NCBI GenBank assembly: GCA_012728895.1
Contig: JAAYEG010000027.1
Span: forward strand, 19,269-83,268
Length of the DNA: 64,000 nucleotides
Direction of reading: 5' to 3'
DNA from: Methanospirillum sp.
Lineage (GTDB): Archaea; Halobacteriota; Methanomicrobia; Methanomicrobiales; Methanospirillaceae
The notes under the pieces were generated by a model, which saw only the letters and a list, made by a program, of their open reading frames with translations, did no database searches and was not told where the DNA came from. This document shows positions 17,360-26,601 of this stretch, piece by piece (positions within the stretch are counted from its first letter, which is position 1; each line of letters starts with the position of its first letter). The translations under genes and the position numbers were made by a program.

Positions 17360-18113
17360 GGCTGCATTCCCCCGGATCGCGGGATATCGTACAGGCTCCT
17401 CGCTGATCAATAATAAACCCTCATGGCCGGGTGTCGCGAGGGGGGCGCCCCGCTGGCGTGCCAGGATACCGCCGGCAGTCCAATATGGGTCCGGTGGCAC
17501 CTCTTGGCCCGCCAAAACGACAACGATGAACTCCGCTGCCGGGTGCACGCGGTGGTCTCCATCGAACGCTTCGGTTTCTTTCCGTCCCTGATCGGCTGCA
17601 CCTTCCTCTCCGAGCCACCCCACCACCTCCGCTGCAGTCCGACGCCGCTCGAGCTCGCCTTGCAGGATGCGCCTCCCGCGCCCCGGGGTCGAGTTGCACC
17701 AAACAGAACGACCCCCTGGTCGACGCGGGTCGATGCCAGGAAGAGACCGCGGTCAGGTCCATCGGGATTTGGCTCATGTCGCCGATGCGGGGGACGAAGA
17801 GAACGTTCCCGAGTTCACGCCCGGCGAGACGGTCAGGCACCTCCGGGCGCGAAACCAGGAGAATGCGATCCGTCAGACGCTCCATGAGGTCGCGCAGTCG
17901 GCGGCCGTGCTGCTCTGGTCTCCTCAGGCGGAACGGGGATCCGGGGCAATGTTCGGGACGGCGGAGGGGGGGGCTCTGGCACTGAAGGGGACCGACGGCG
18001 CCGCCGGTCTGCCCTCGAGGCGGCCAACCGGTGCGGGTGACGCCCTGGGAGGTGGAACGGGGCGCGGGCGGGACGGGGTGGATCGGATCGTGGCCATAAC
18101 GGGGCCCGGGGGA
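17360..18113. other. Gene-free stretch, possible decayed minus-strand gene
   Basis: No gene can be supported with confidence. Minus-strand sequence from 17885 downwards (RILLVSRPEVPDRL, RELGNVLFVPRIGDM) looks protein-like for about 50 residues and then loses quality, so a decayed gene is possible. Confidence 0.3.
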
Positions 18114-18782
18114 TCACTCCTTATCGAGCGGCTCGATCAGGCCCGGGTCGTCCGATACCGGGCTGTTGACCTGTGTCGAGACCGGGTACGCTTCCATTCC
18201 GCGGGCAGGGTAAGGCCCGAGGAGGTCGCGGAGATCCTCCTGCCCGGGGGGCACACCCCCGATCCAGCGCTCTTCGTCTTCCCGCCGGAGGATCACCGGC
18301 ATGCGGTCGTGGATCGGGGCCACGACCTCGTTCGCGGCCGTGGTGACGATCGTGTACGTGGCGAGGGGCAGGCCGTCGGCGTCGCGCCAGATGTCGTAGA
18401 GGCCGGCGAAGGCGAAGAGGTCATCGTCCTTGAGCCGCAGGTAATACGGCGTCTTTCGGTTCCCCTCCTTCTTCCACTCGTAGAACCCGCTCGCCGGCAC
18501 CAGGCAGCGGTTGTGTCTGATCAGCCCGCGGAACATGGGCCGCTCGGCGAGTGTCTCGGCCCGGGCGTTGATCGGCCTGCGGGACGGGGCCGGGTCCCTG
18601 GCCCAGTGTGGGACGAGCCCCCACTTCATCATGACGATCTCGGTCTCTTCGCGCTGGACGATGACGGGCATCGTCTGGGACGGTGCGACGTTGAAACGCG
18701 AGCGGCAGCCGATGACCGGGATCTGGACCCGGAACCGGTTGCCGAAATCGTCGGTGCAGATGAGCGAATATCGGCCGCACAT
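18114..18782 (-). CDS. SRAP domain protein (abasic-site DNA-protein crosslink, YedK/HMCES family)
   Basis: A 222-residue SRAP protein. Met-Cys-Gly-Arg at the N-terminus (MCGRYSL) places the catalytic Cys2, which forms a covalent thiazolidine link with abasic sites in single-stranded DNA. The other family marks are FNVAPSQ, MKWGLVPHWARDP, INARAETLAERPMF, RCLVPASGFYEWKKEG and IHDRMPVIL (active-site His). Homology defines ATG 18782, since Cys must be residue 2. Housekeeping role in shielding abasic sites during replication. Single gene, no operon partner visible. Confidence 0.95.
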   Translation of the reverse strand: MCGRYSLICTDDFGNRFRVQIPVIGCRSRFNVAPSQTMPVIVQREETEIVMMKWGLVPHWARDPAPSRRPINARAETLAERPMFRGLIRHNRCLVPASGFYEWKKEGNRKTPYYLRLKDDDLFAFAGLYDIWRDADGLPLATYTIVTTAANEVVAPIHDRMPVILRREDEERWIGGVPPGQEDLRDLLGPYPARGMEAYPVSTQVNSPVSDDPGLIEPLDKE

Positions 18783-19023
18783 GGTACCCCTCCGTGCAGG
18801 TTCGAGGTGAATCAAGGTTGCGGTATCCCTGCGGAGGGAGCCAGGGTCGACCGTCTGGCCGTTGAAACGCCCCGGGGAATGGCGGTGCTCTCACCTGGAT
18901 CCCGGCCGACCCGCCGGCCGGTCGGACCATAGGGCACCCGGGCGCGGTGGTCCGGTTTCAGAATTTCTCGAACGTGCTATCGGCGGAGAACCGGATGGTT
19001 CGTTCTGCTATCACCATCAACAG

Positions 19024-19654
19024 ATGGCGATGGGATCCCACCCGTACTTCATCGAGCGGCGGTTGGAGTGCGCCGATCCGAGGGTCCGCGGGATCGTCCG
19101 GGACGTCCAGCACCGGTTCCGACCCGGGAACGGCTGCCACCGCGTCCCCCACATGACCATCATCGGACCGTTCGACCTCGAGGTCGGCCGTCGCCTTGGG
19201 GACGTGAAGCCGCGGTCCAGGGAAGCGTCGCGCATTCCCGTGGACTCCCGTTCGTCATCGGTGGATGGGACGAGAGGGCGAGGCCACACGACCGGGTCAT
19301 CGGCTTCCGGGTCAACCCTTCGCCCGAGCTGAAAGTTTTCCGGCGCAACCTGTCACACCGGCTCTGTCCGATCGCCGTCATCAAGGACCCATGTGGGACT
19401 TCGACGGCCGGGACGGCGGGTTCCACATTGCGCTCGCCATGCACCCCGAGAATGAAAGGTGCCGCTCTGTCCGGGAGTGCGTCGATGGATCTCGGGCCGA
19501 TCCCGCCCGGGTCTCAACCTCGTTCCTCTCGCGGTTGCTCTCCGCGCTCTTCGGCGGATCCAGAAACCGCAGGGGCGGCGTCGAACCGCCCTACCTTCCT
19601 GCATCGGCCCTGAGGATCCCCATCCTGGCGCGGCAGAGGAGCCTCGCCGAGTAA
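19024..19654 (+). pseudogene. 2H phosphoesterase (2'-5' RNA ligase family), frame-broken
   Basis: Pieces of one 2H phosphoesterase lie in three successive frames. Frame 1 has PYFIERRLE, RGIVRDVQHRF and the first HxT motif in PHMTIIGPFDLEV; frame 2 continues with FVIGGWDERARPHDRVIGFRV and ELKVFRRNLSHRL; frame 3 gives GFHIALAMHPENE with the second H-x-x motif (HIA). At least two frameshifts, near 19210 and 19390, separate them. Order and spacing agree with a single original gene of about 200 residues. An intact relative of the superfamily, ThpR, is at 42882-43421. Confidence 0.6.
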
Positions 19655-19691
19655 GGTCTTGTCCAGCGGTGGTGGCTCGGCCGGCGGTCGA

Positions 19692-19970
19692 TCACTTCCC
19701 CCGCCAGGGGCGCTGACCTCCTCCCCGCGCGACGATATCGATCGCGTGTTCGAAGACGGTACCCGCCGGCATCCGCTCGTCGGCCTCGAGCTGACGGGCA
19801 AGGGCGAGGACGGCGGTCTCCTCGGCTATCCGCTCCTCGAGACCCGCGATCACATCCCTGAGGACCTCGGCGCGTGTGGTGCCATGCGCAGCCGCGATCT
19901 CGTCGATCTCCCCGGCGAATGAATCGAGGGTGCGGGCCGCGGGTTGGCCGGCCGGTGCCCTGGTCACCAT
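19692..19970 (-). CDS. Ribbon-helix-helix-like small protein (possible antitoxin/regulator)
   Basis: A 92-residue protein. SFAGEIDEIAAAHGTTRAEVLRDVI followed by AGLEERIAEE (residues about 16-50; two parts quoted) has the layout of a CopG/RHH or DUF-type antitoxin helix pair, with TTRAEVLRDVI as second helix. The rest is helical (LALARQLEADERMPAG). A strong Shine-Dalgarno GGAGGAG lies 8-9 nt before the ATG, unusual in this mostly leaderless genome. No toxin gene is seen beside it. DNA binding is inferred, not shown. Confidence 0.55.
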   Translation of the reverse strand: MVTRAPAGQPAARTLDSFAGEIDEIAAAHGTTRAEVLRDVIAGLEERIAEETAVLALARQLEADERMPAGTVFEHAIDIVARGGGQRPWRGK

Positions 19971-20951
19971 GGCCGGTCTCTCCTCCGGCCAGGGCTGCAG
20001 GGAATGACGGCGAGGCGGCGCCACCCCGTGGCTGCGACTGCATGGTTCGCCGCCATGGGTTCGATCGCCTCGTTTCGCTCGGCCGGGAAAACGTTCGCAG
20101 GTATCAATGCTGATCGGACCTCCTCTAGGGGTTGAACCAGAAGAGTGTTCAAGGCGACGTTTTTCGCGGTCGTGCGGGGCTCCGGGGATGATATTTCCTG
20201 GCATCGATCGGTCGGTACGAAAAAGCCAGGGAGTCGGATCCGGATGTAGAGCCTGACGGCGTCGGCGAAGTCGTTGTAGCTGTTGCCGTCGGGAAGACCC
20301 GCGTGTCCCTCACGGTACATGCCGGCGTCGATGCGGAGACCACCAGGGCCGCCTCGGCGAAGTGCCCGACCCTCGACGCGTTCACCTCGCCCGTGACGCT
20401 GTTGCCGGCCTGCACGCGCCTGAAACCGGCGATCGGCGCGACCGCCGTGGACGCCTCGGGGGACGACCCTATCCGGTCACGCCCGAGTGCCGCGACGCGG
20501 ACGGCGAGATCCACAGCGTCCCGTTCCCCAGCTCGGCGGTCACGGGCTCCGGGCACCAGGACGACGCCGTCATGGAGGCCATCGGGGCCCAGGCGGGTTC
20601 CGCGCCGGCGCTCGGCCGGGGGCCGGGAGGACTGGAGCGACCCGCCGGTTAATCAGCAGGGTCAGCGGACCGGACGCCCGCTCTGCGCTGTGCGGGGATG
20701 AAAATCCTTGTCGCCAGCCCCGGACCGGGGGAGCATCAGGATGTTCGCATATTGGTTTTACTATTTCCGACTGTGCGTCTGCAGAGCGGGGCGATCGACC
20801 CTGAAGAGCGTCCGAGCGACTCCTGCACTCGATAAGCCGGGATAGCAGGAGAAAACCAGTAGCACGGACGATTGAAGAACGCGACGGGGAGGAATCAGCC
20901 ACGGTACCGGGGATGGCGCGGGAGACCCCGGATTTATTTCGGAATTCGGCA
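19971..20951. other. Gene-free stretch
   Basis: Nearly 1 kb without a supportable gene. A minus-strand frame near 20320 (NSYNDFADAVRLYIRIRLPGF) looks protein-like for about 35 residues but has no continuation. The right end has AT-rich boxes (ATTTATTTC at 20932, TTTATC at 20957) serving the secreted protein gene. Confidence 0.35.
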
Positions 20952-22529
20952 ATGCCTTTATCTTCACAGCGACAACAGTCTCGTTTTGGTGTGGATTTGA
21001 ACCGACCTCACTCCATCCTGATCCTTGCCCTTCTCCTCGCAATCCCCGCGATCGCTTCCGGTTCCCCTGTCCTGTCGAATACATCGCCCGGAACCGCGAC
21101 CTACGACCAGGCCCTCTCGCACTACGACGCCGGCGGCCAGGCCTGGAGCCGGGCCTGGGGCGCAAGCGGGGTCGACCAGATCCGGCAGCACCTCGACCAG
21201 TCGAAGGCGTCCTACACGGCCTGCTTCAACACTTCGGGCGCGGTGAACGACCCGTCGAACGCGGCGAACCTCGCCCTGATGAGGTCGATCTCGACCGCGT
21301 ACATCGACCTGGCCGACGCCGCGCTCGCGATGTACGACGGCGGGGACGACTACGCCGCCGGCAGGACGCGGATGGCCGCCGGCGACTTCTCCCTGGCTGC
21401 TCCGTTGTTCGAGCGCGCCGGCACCCGGTTCGAGACCTCGAAGACGCTGTTTTCGAAGGGCACGACCACGCTCCAGGCGGTCACGTACGCCGGCACCACG
21501 TTCGGCGACGGCACGGCCTACACGGCGGCCATCGTTCCGATCCTGGATGCGAAGGGGGACTACATGGGAGAGTTCACGACGTGCGCCCGGGGATGGCAGC
21601 ACACCGCGCTTGCGTACGGGGCCGGCGCCGGGGGCGACCGGGCGACGCTCTCCGCGGAGGCTGCACTGGCGATGTATGCCTTCGACGAACTGCGCACCTC
21701 TCCCGGCTTCGGCAGCGACGCCGCCATGAATTACGAGATCCTCGCGGCCCTCATCCCCTCCGGGCAGCCCGTCTCCATCACGGAACCGACCGCCGACCTG
21801 ACAGTAGCATCGACCCCGTCGCCGCCGAGGGAGGAGAACGCGCAGGCCCCGACGAGGACCACGCTCACGTCGTCACACGCCCAGCAGGTTCCCGGTGCCT
21901 CCGTCACCGTGACGGCCCTGGTCGAGAGGTACGACGACGCCACGGGGACGTGGACTCCCGCCCCCGACACCGACGTGATGCTCATGCAATCGAGAATCGC
22001 CGAACAGCAGCCCTCGCTCACTGGCGGGTGGGTCACCCTCGGGACTTACAGGACCAGCGCCGCCGGCACGGTAACGAGACAGGCTCAGGTGAGCTCGGTC
22101 GGCTACAACGGCTTCAAGGCGTGGAAGACGACCACGGTGGACGACCCGCTCGCCGCCTCGATGAGTTCGGTCGCGTGGGTGGAGACCAGGCACGTGACGC
22201 ACTGGTTCGACCGGCCCTACCAGCCGTACGACGAGGCCCGGCTGGTCTTTCTTATCGGCTGGGCCCAGGTTGTCTCCGGGAAGATCCTGGACGAGAACAA
22301 CAACCCGGTCCCGAACCAGGGAGTGGACGTTTTCGTCTGGTCCACGAAGGAGGTCGTCAGCACGGTGTACACCGATAAGTACGGCGTCTTCAGTTGGGGC
22401 AGGGATCATTTCTTTATCGACGATCGGCCCCCGGAGATGGGGGTCCGGTACGCCGGGGACTTCAACTACCGGGGCCTGCCCGACCAGAAATGTTACGTGG
22501 AAACGATCTACCCCGACCCGCCGTCGTGA
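20952..22529 (+). CDS. Large secreted protein of unknown function
   Basis: About 525 residues, exported by a signal peptide (SILILALLLAIPAIASGS). The mature N-terminal half is helical and repetitive (ATYDQALSHYDAGGQAWSRA, LANLALMRSISTAYIDLADAALAMYDGG-like segments), followed by a Pro/Thr-rich linker (about 285-310) and two or so beta-rich regions; the one near residue 430 (SGKILDENNNPVPNQGVDVFVWSTKE) looks like a carboxypeptidase-regulatory/Ig-like domain. There is no sortase tail. GTG 20991 is an attractive alternative start (short n-region, TATA at 20957). Family not recognised; a cell-surface or extracellular role is inferred. Confidence 0.7.
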   Translation: MPLSSQRQQSRFGVDLNRPHSILILALLLAIPAIASGSPVLSNTSPGTATYDQALSHYDAGGQAWSRAWGASGVDQIRQHLDQSKASYTACFNTSGAVNDPSNAANLALMRSISTAYIDLADAALAMYDGGDDYAAGRTRMAAGDFSLAAPLFERAGTRFETSKTLFSKGTTTLQAVTYAGTTFGDGTAYTAAIVPILDAKGDYMGEFTTCARGWQHTALAYGAGAGGDRATLSAEAALAMYAFDELRTSPGFGSDAAMNYEILAALIPSGQPVSITEPTADLTVASTPSPPREENAQAPTRTTLTSSHAQQVPGASVTVTALVERYDDATGTWTPAPDTDVMLMQSRIAEQQPSLTGGWVTLGTYRTSAAGTVTRQAQVSSVGYNGFKAWKTTTVDDPLAASMSSVAWVETRHVTHWFDRPYQPYDEARLVFLIGWAQVVSGKILDENNNPVPNQGVDVFVWSTKEVVSTVYTDKYGVFSWGRDHFFIDDRPPEMGVRYAGDFNYRGLPDQKCYVETIYPDPPS

Positions 22530-23564
22530 ACGGCCCGACGGATGACCCCCGGTCCCGGGTGGGGCCGCGTTCGCGGTCGAGGACCAGGATGGCGGTCCAG
22601 GCTCCAGCCCCTCTTTCGTCCCGCGAGGAGGGGGCCGTCCCGCTCCCCGAGGTCCTCGCCTCTCGAGCGCCGTGAGGAACCACCCGTGTGCCTCGCCGGA
22701 GGCCGGCGCGGCGTGATCAAGGAAGCCCTGTTCGTTGCCGCCGATCCCGGGCACGCGACGTCGGTTACGCCGCGCGGCGACCGGGCACGGGCCCGGCGAA
22801 ACCGGGACGGCGCCCGGGCAGGGAAGGGGAGGAGATCTCGGTTCGGGCACAGACTGCACGCCCCTGTCGGCAGCGAGTCCCGGCCGGACCGCCGCCTGGC
22901 CTCGACGACCTCACCGGCCCATGATGGCCGTATCGACCTCTCGAACCCGAAAGAAACAGTCTGCCGGGACTGAGGCGATTTCGGCGTGAAGCCGGCGGCA
23001 TTGCTGGACAGGGCGATCCACCGGGGATCCTGAACCACCCGCTCTTCTCCGGGGAGAGACGGACTGGACCGGGCGATCGGCCGAAAACGCTCCCTCGTGA
23101 AGCGAACACGTGCGATTGCCGTGCCGGCCACGCCCGTGAAAGGGGTACACCTGGCGGACGTGTCCGCGTGCCCCCGCGACAACCTCCTCCAGCCCCGCAT
23201 GAACAGCGAAGGAGCCCGGTCGAGCGGGATCTCTCGCGTTCAGGCAGGCTACACGAGGGGATTCGGGCGGGAAAGAGACGACACGAAAGCATGCCTGCGG
23301 GAATCCCTGAGCAGGGACGGATATCTGGTTTTCGAGAGCCATCCTCGTGATCGCGGTCGAAGAGCCGGGCGGCGGCGTCCGGCGCTGCCTGGACCGGGGG
23401 GGACATGAGGGTGCGTTCGTCACTCTTCAAACCGGCCGGGCCGCGGGACAGGGGCCTTCCACCGCCGCGGAAAAACGGACGGCCGGGTGGGCCCGATCAC
23501 ACCCACGTCCATCTGCCGGGCATATGGATAAATACGCCGCGGTTCACCCTCATCCAGATCGCCC
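22530..23564. other. Gene-free stretch
   Basis: About 1 kb between the secreted protein and the Cache lipoprotein gene. No coding sequence, RNA gene or mobile-element mark could be supported on either strand. The right end contains GATAAATAC (23527-23535), a TATA-like box about 38 nt before the lipoprotein ATG. Confidence 0.4.
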
Positions 23565-24439
23565 ATGGAGAGAAAGACCCTCGCCCTGCTCGGCCTCGGC
23601 CTGATCCTGATCGCCGCGGCCCTCGGTGCCGGCTGCACGAACCCCCCCTCTCTACCGCGAACCGGTCGACCTCGACGCCGACCGTGTCCACGGCACCCAC
23701 GCTCGCGCCCGCCGACGCGCTCGAGACGGTATCGTCCGGTATCCAGGCCGCGCTCGACCTCCTCGACGCCCGGACGGCGACGGCCGCAGCGGCGCTCGGG
23801 CCGACGGCCATGACAGGCGAAGAGACCCGGCGATTCCTCCGCGAGCTCGCGCTGACCTCGCCGGCCGTTATCGACGCGACGGCCGTCTCGAAGGACGGCG
23901 TGATGCTGACCGTTGAACCGGCCGCGTACGCCATGGTCGAGGGCTCCGACATCAGCGACCAGGAGCAGGTGCAGCGGCTTCGCACGACGCAGGAACCCGT
24001 GATGAGCGCGATTTTCCCGACTGTCGAGGGCGTGAACGCGACCGACCTCGAGCACCCCGTCTTCGCGCTGTCCGGGGAGTTCAACGGCTCGGCAAGCCTC
24101 CTCTTCAGCCCGGCGACCCTGCTGGAGATCGCCGTGCAGGAGGCCCTCGCGAACCGGACGGTTGATGTCTTCGTGCTCGACACCAGCGGTTTCATCCTCT
24201 ACGACACGGACGCGACAGGGATCGGGGGGAACGTCTTCTCGGACCCATTCTCCGTGAACAACGCCGGGCTCCTCGCGGTCATGAAGGAGATCCAGACCGC
24301 GCCGGAGGGAACCGGGAACTACACGTTCCTCCAGCCGGGCACGGGGACGACGGTTCGAAAAGAGGTCCGGTGGACCTCGGTCGGGCTCCACGGAACCGAC
24401 TGGCGCGTCGTCACGGCGAACGCGGCGCCGGTCGCCTGA
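23565..24439 (+). pseudogene. Cache-domain lipoprotein, interrupted by a single-base frameshift
   Basis: The first 27 codons encode a lipoprotein signal (LALLGLGLILIAAALGAGC, lipobox LGAGC). In the same frame the sequence then becomes Arg/Pro-rich nonsense, while the next frame continues perfectly with a Thr/Ser/Pro linker (TANRSTSTPTVSTAP) and a sensor domain: DALETVSSGIQAALDLLDAR, LALTSPAVIDATAVSKDG and DVFVLDTSGFILYDTD, the Cache/PDC hallmark. The break falls in a run of seven C (23641-23647); eight C would give one open frame of about 291 codons. Likely an extracellular ligand sensor without a signalling domain. Sequencing error or a recent mutation cannot be told apart. Confidence 0.8.
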
Positions 24440-24720
24440 ACCCCTCCTCCTTCGGTGAAGGGGGGTTCGAGGGTCGTCTTCGACACCGTCCCCGTCGCGG
24501 GCCACGCGTACCACCCGGTAAAAACACGCCGAACGGCACTCTTCCACGAAACGGAGGGGGTACCGGGTGGAGTATTTTTCCGCAGTCGTCCGGGGGACGC
24601 ACGTTTAAGCCGGAAGGGGATTGACATAGTGTATACCGGGACGCCCGTCGCGTCCGCGATCCTGATGCCCCCCCACGCACCGGCGACCGAACTGCAGACA
24701 CACAGTACCAGCCACCTGCC
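24440..24720. other. Intergenic region upstream of the radical SAM gene
   Basis: No Cys-rich precursor peptide or other gene is visible. It holds GTTTAAG (24603-24609) and GTGTATACC (24630-24638) as promoter candidates, implying a leader of about 60-90 nt for the radical SAM gene, longer than usual here. Confidence 0.4.
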
Positions 24721-25875
24721 ATGAAGACCCCGTTCCACCTCATGCTCATCCCGACGCTCCGCTGCCCGGCCCGCTGCGCCTACTGCTGGTCGAGCGAACA
24801 CCAGGGCCCGATGATGGACCTCGAGACCGTCCGGGCGGCGACCGCGTGGATCACCGCGCTCAACGACAGCCCGGTCACCGTCACGTTTCACGGCGGCGAG
24901 CCCCTGCTGGCTGGCGCCGAGTTCTACGAGGGCGCCCTCCCGCTGATCGAGGAGGGTCTCGCCCCCCGCACGGTCGCCTTCGCGATGCAGTCGAACCTCT
25001 GGCTGCTCGACGACCGGCTCGCGACCGTGCTCGCGGCGCACGGTGTCCCGATCGGGACCAGCCTGGACGGTCCGCGGGCGCTGAACGACTCCCAGCGCGG
25101 TGAGGGCTACTTCGAGCGGACCCGGGCCGGGATGGAGGTCGCGGCGCGCCACGGGGTCCCGGTCAGCGTGATCTGCACCTTCACGGCGCAGTCGGCCCCC
25201 CGGCGGGACGAGATCGTCCGCTTCTTCATGGAGAACGGCTACGTCATGAAGCTCCACCCGGCCCTCCCCTCGCTCCGCGACGGCAGGCCCGACCCCTGGG
25301 CCCTCCCGCCCGAGGAGTACGGGGAGCTCCTGGTCTACCTCCTCGATCGCTACCTCGAGAGCCCGGGGCGGCTCCGGGTCATGAACATCGACGACCTGGT
25401 CAAGGCGGTCTTCGTCCGCCGGGGCACGGTCTGCACCTTCGCCGACTGCCTGGGCTCGACCTTCGCGGTCGGTCCCGACGGCGGGATCTACCCGTGCTAC
25501 CGCTTCGTCGGCATGGACGGGTGGCGGATGGGGTCGGTGTACGACTGCCCGTCGCGGGCCGACCTCGAGGCGACCCCGGCCTGGCAGCGGCTCGCCGCTT
25601 TCGGCGAGTACGTCGACGAGCACTGCGGCGACTGCCGACACCTCCGCTACTGCCGCGGGGGCTGCCCGTACAACGCGATCGCCCCCACCGGGGGCGAGGT
25701 CGCCGGGGTCGACCCCCACTGCGCCGCGTACCGCCGGATCTACGACGAGATCACGGACCGGCTCAACGCCGAGATGTTCGGCGGGGGCGGGGCGGAAGCG
25801 CTCTTCTCGGGCCGCCCGAGAGGGGCTGCCCGGCCCGGGATCATGAGCCTCGTGCAGCGGATGGTCTCGCGGTAG
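24721..25875 (+). CDS. Radical SAM/SPASM enzyme, putative peptide-modifying type
   Basis: A 384-residue radical SAM protein. The SAM cluster motif is CPARCAYC near the N-terminus (HLMLIPTLRCPARCAYCWSS), followed by FHGGEPLL and GTSLDGP, as in anaerobic sulfatase-maturase-like enzymes. The C-terminal SPASM region supplies auxiliary cluster cysteines: CTFADCLGSTFAVGPDGGIYPCYRF and then CGDCRHLRYCRGGCPYN. The N-terminal wording matches the methanogen Mhun_1560-type peptide-modifying group as I recall it (tentative). No precursor peptide lies next to it, so substrate is unknown. The Cas4-like gene follows after 60 nt in the same direction. Confidence 0.85.
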   Translation: MKTPFHLMLIPTLRCPARCAYCWSSEHQGPMMDLETVRAATAWITALNDSPVTVTFHGGEPLLAGAEFYEGALPLIEEGLAPRTVAFAMQSNLWLLDDRLATVLAAHGVPIGTSLDGPRALNDSQRGEGYFERTRAGMEVAARHGVPVSVICTFTAQSAPRRDEIVRFFMENGYVMKLHPALPSLRDGRPDPWALPPEEYGELLVYLLDRYLESPGRLRVMNIDDLVKAVFVRRGTVCTFADCLGSTFAVGPDGGIYPCYRFVGMDGWRMGSVYDCPSRADLEATPAWQRLAAFGEYVDEHCGDCRHLRYCRGGCPYNAIAPTGGEVAGVDPHCAAYRRIYDEITDRLNAEMFGGGGAEALFSGRPRGAARPGIMSLVQRMVSR

Positions 25876-25935
25876 GGGGGGAAGAGCCGTGCCGGGCTGC
25901 ACCCCCACCCCCCGACGGCACACGGGACGGTCGCG

Positions 25936-26601
25936 ATGACCGCCCCGGTCACGGTCTCGGGAGTGGTCGCGGCGCACCGCTGCCCGCTCCGCTACTGGCA
26001 CGACCTCCAGCGCCCCCCGCGCGAGTCGGCGCGGTACGCGGTGGCGAAGCAGATCGCCGCCCACCTGGGGGGCGAGCTCGACGCCGACCTGATCTGGGCC
26101 GAGGTGACGACTGTCCTCCCCGGGATCGACCCGCGGTGCCGGGAACTCCTCGGGGACTGGGTCGCCGCCTGTCGCGCGAACCGGTGGCCGCGGGTCGAAC
26201 TCGGCGACCGCCCGGTCCGGTCCGGGAAGCTCGGGCTCGTCGGGCAGGTCGACGGCGTCGCGCCGGACCTGGCCTCCTGCACCGTGATCCGGGCGAGCGA
26301 GGCCCCCGCCGCCGGGATCTACGCCGCCGACCGGGTCCGCGCGGCGGCGTACGCCCTCTGCCTGGCGGAGGAACGGGGCAGGCCCCCCGACCACGTCGCC
26401 CTGATCTACGTCCCATCGGGGCTCCTCCGCCGCTACGTCCCCCAGCCGCGGGACCGCCGGGCCGTGCTCCGGGCGCTCTCCGTGGCACGGCGGGTCCAGG
26501 AGGGGCGCCTGCCTCCGAGGCCCGCCGGGGCCCCCTGCACCCGCTGTCCGCATGGCGAGGTCTGCGCCGGGGGCGCACGGTCGGGGGCCTCGCTCCTCTA
26601 G
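25936..26601 (+). CDS. Cas4/RecB-like PD-(D/E)XK protein with degenerate active site
   Basis: A 221-residue protein with the Cas4-like cysteine layout: one Cys near the N-terminus (HRCPLRYW) and a terminal group CTRCPHGEVC, suitable for a 4Fe-4S cluster. The RecB-type core shows GLVGQVDGVAPD (Asp) but the following strand reads CTVIRASEAP, without the expected ExK, and DRVRAAAYALCLAEE matches the QxxxY helix only loosely. So it is probably a Cas4-like DNA-binding protein with a weak or lost nuclease. It is far from the cas operon and belongs to a different subtype context, so it is not assigned to CRISPR adaptation. Its TAG shares CTAG with the convergent gene. Confidence 0.65.
   Translation: MTAPVTVSGVVAAHRCPLRYWHDLQRPPRESARYAVAKQIAAHLGGELDADLIWAEVTTVLPGIDPRCRELLGDWVAACRANRWPRVELGDRPVRSGKLGLVGQVDGVAPDLASCTVIRASEAPAAGIYAADRVRAAAYALCLAEERGRPPDHVALIYVPSGLLRRYVPQPRDRRAVLRALSVARRVQEGRLPPRPAGAPCTRCPHGEVCAGGARSGASLL

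Noticed and set aside
20985..21010. Minus-strand GGTTCAAATCC resembling a tRNA T-arm
   Set aside because: The flanking bases cannot form the five-pair T-stem, and no acceptor, D or anticodon arm is found around it.
22530..23560. Possible gene in the 1-kb gap on the minus strand
   Set aside because: The frame 22911-23423 is open but shows no start signal, no family likeness and a composition typical of shadow frames.
25936..26601. Cas4-like gene as part of the CRISPR adaptation module
   Set aside because: It lies 28 kb from the cas operon, type I-E does not normally use Cas4, and its nuclease motif is incomplete.
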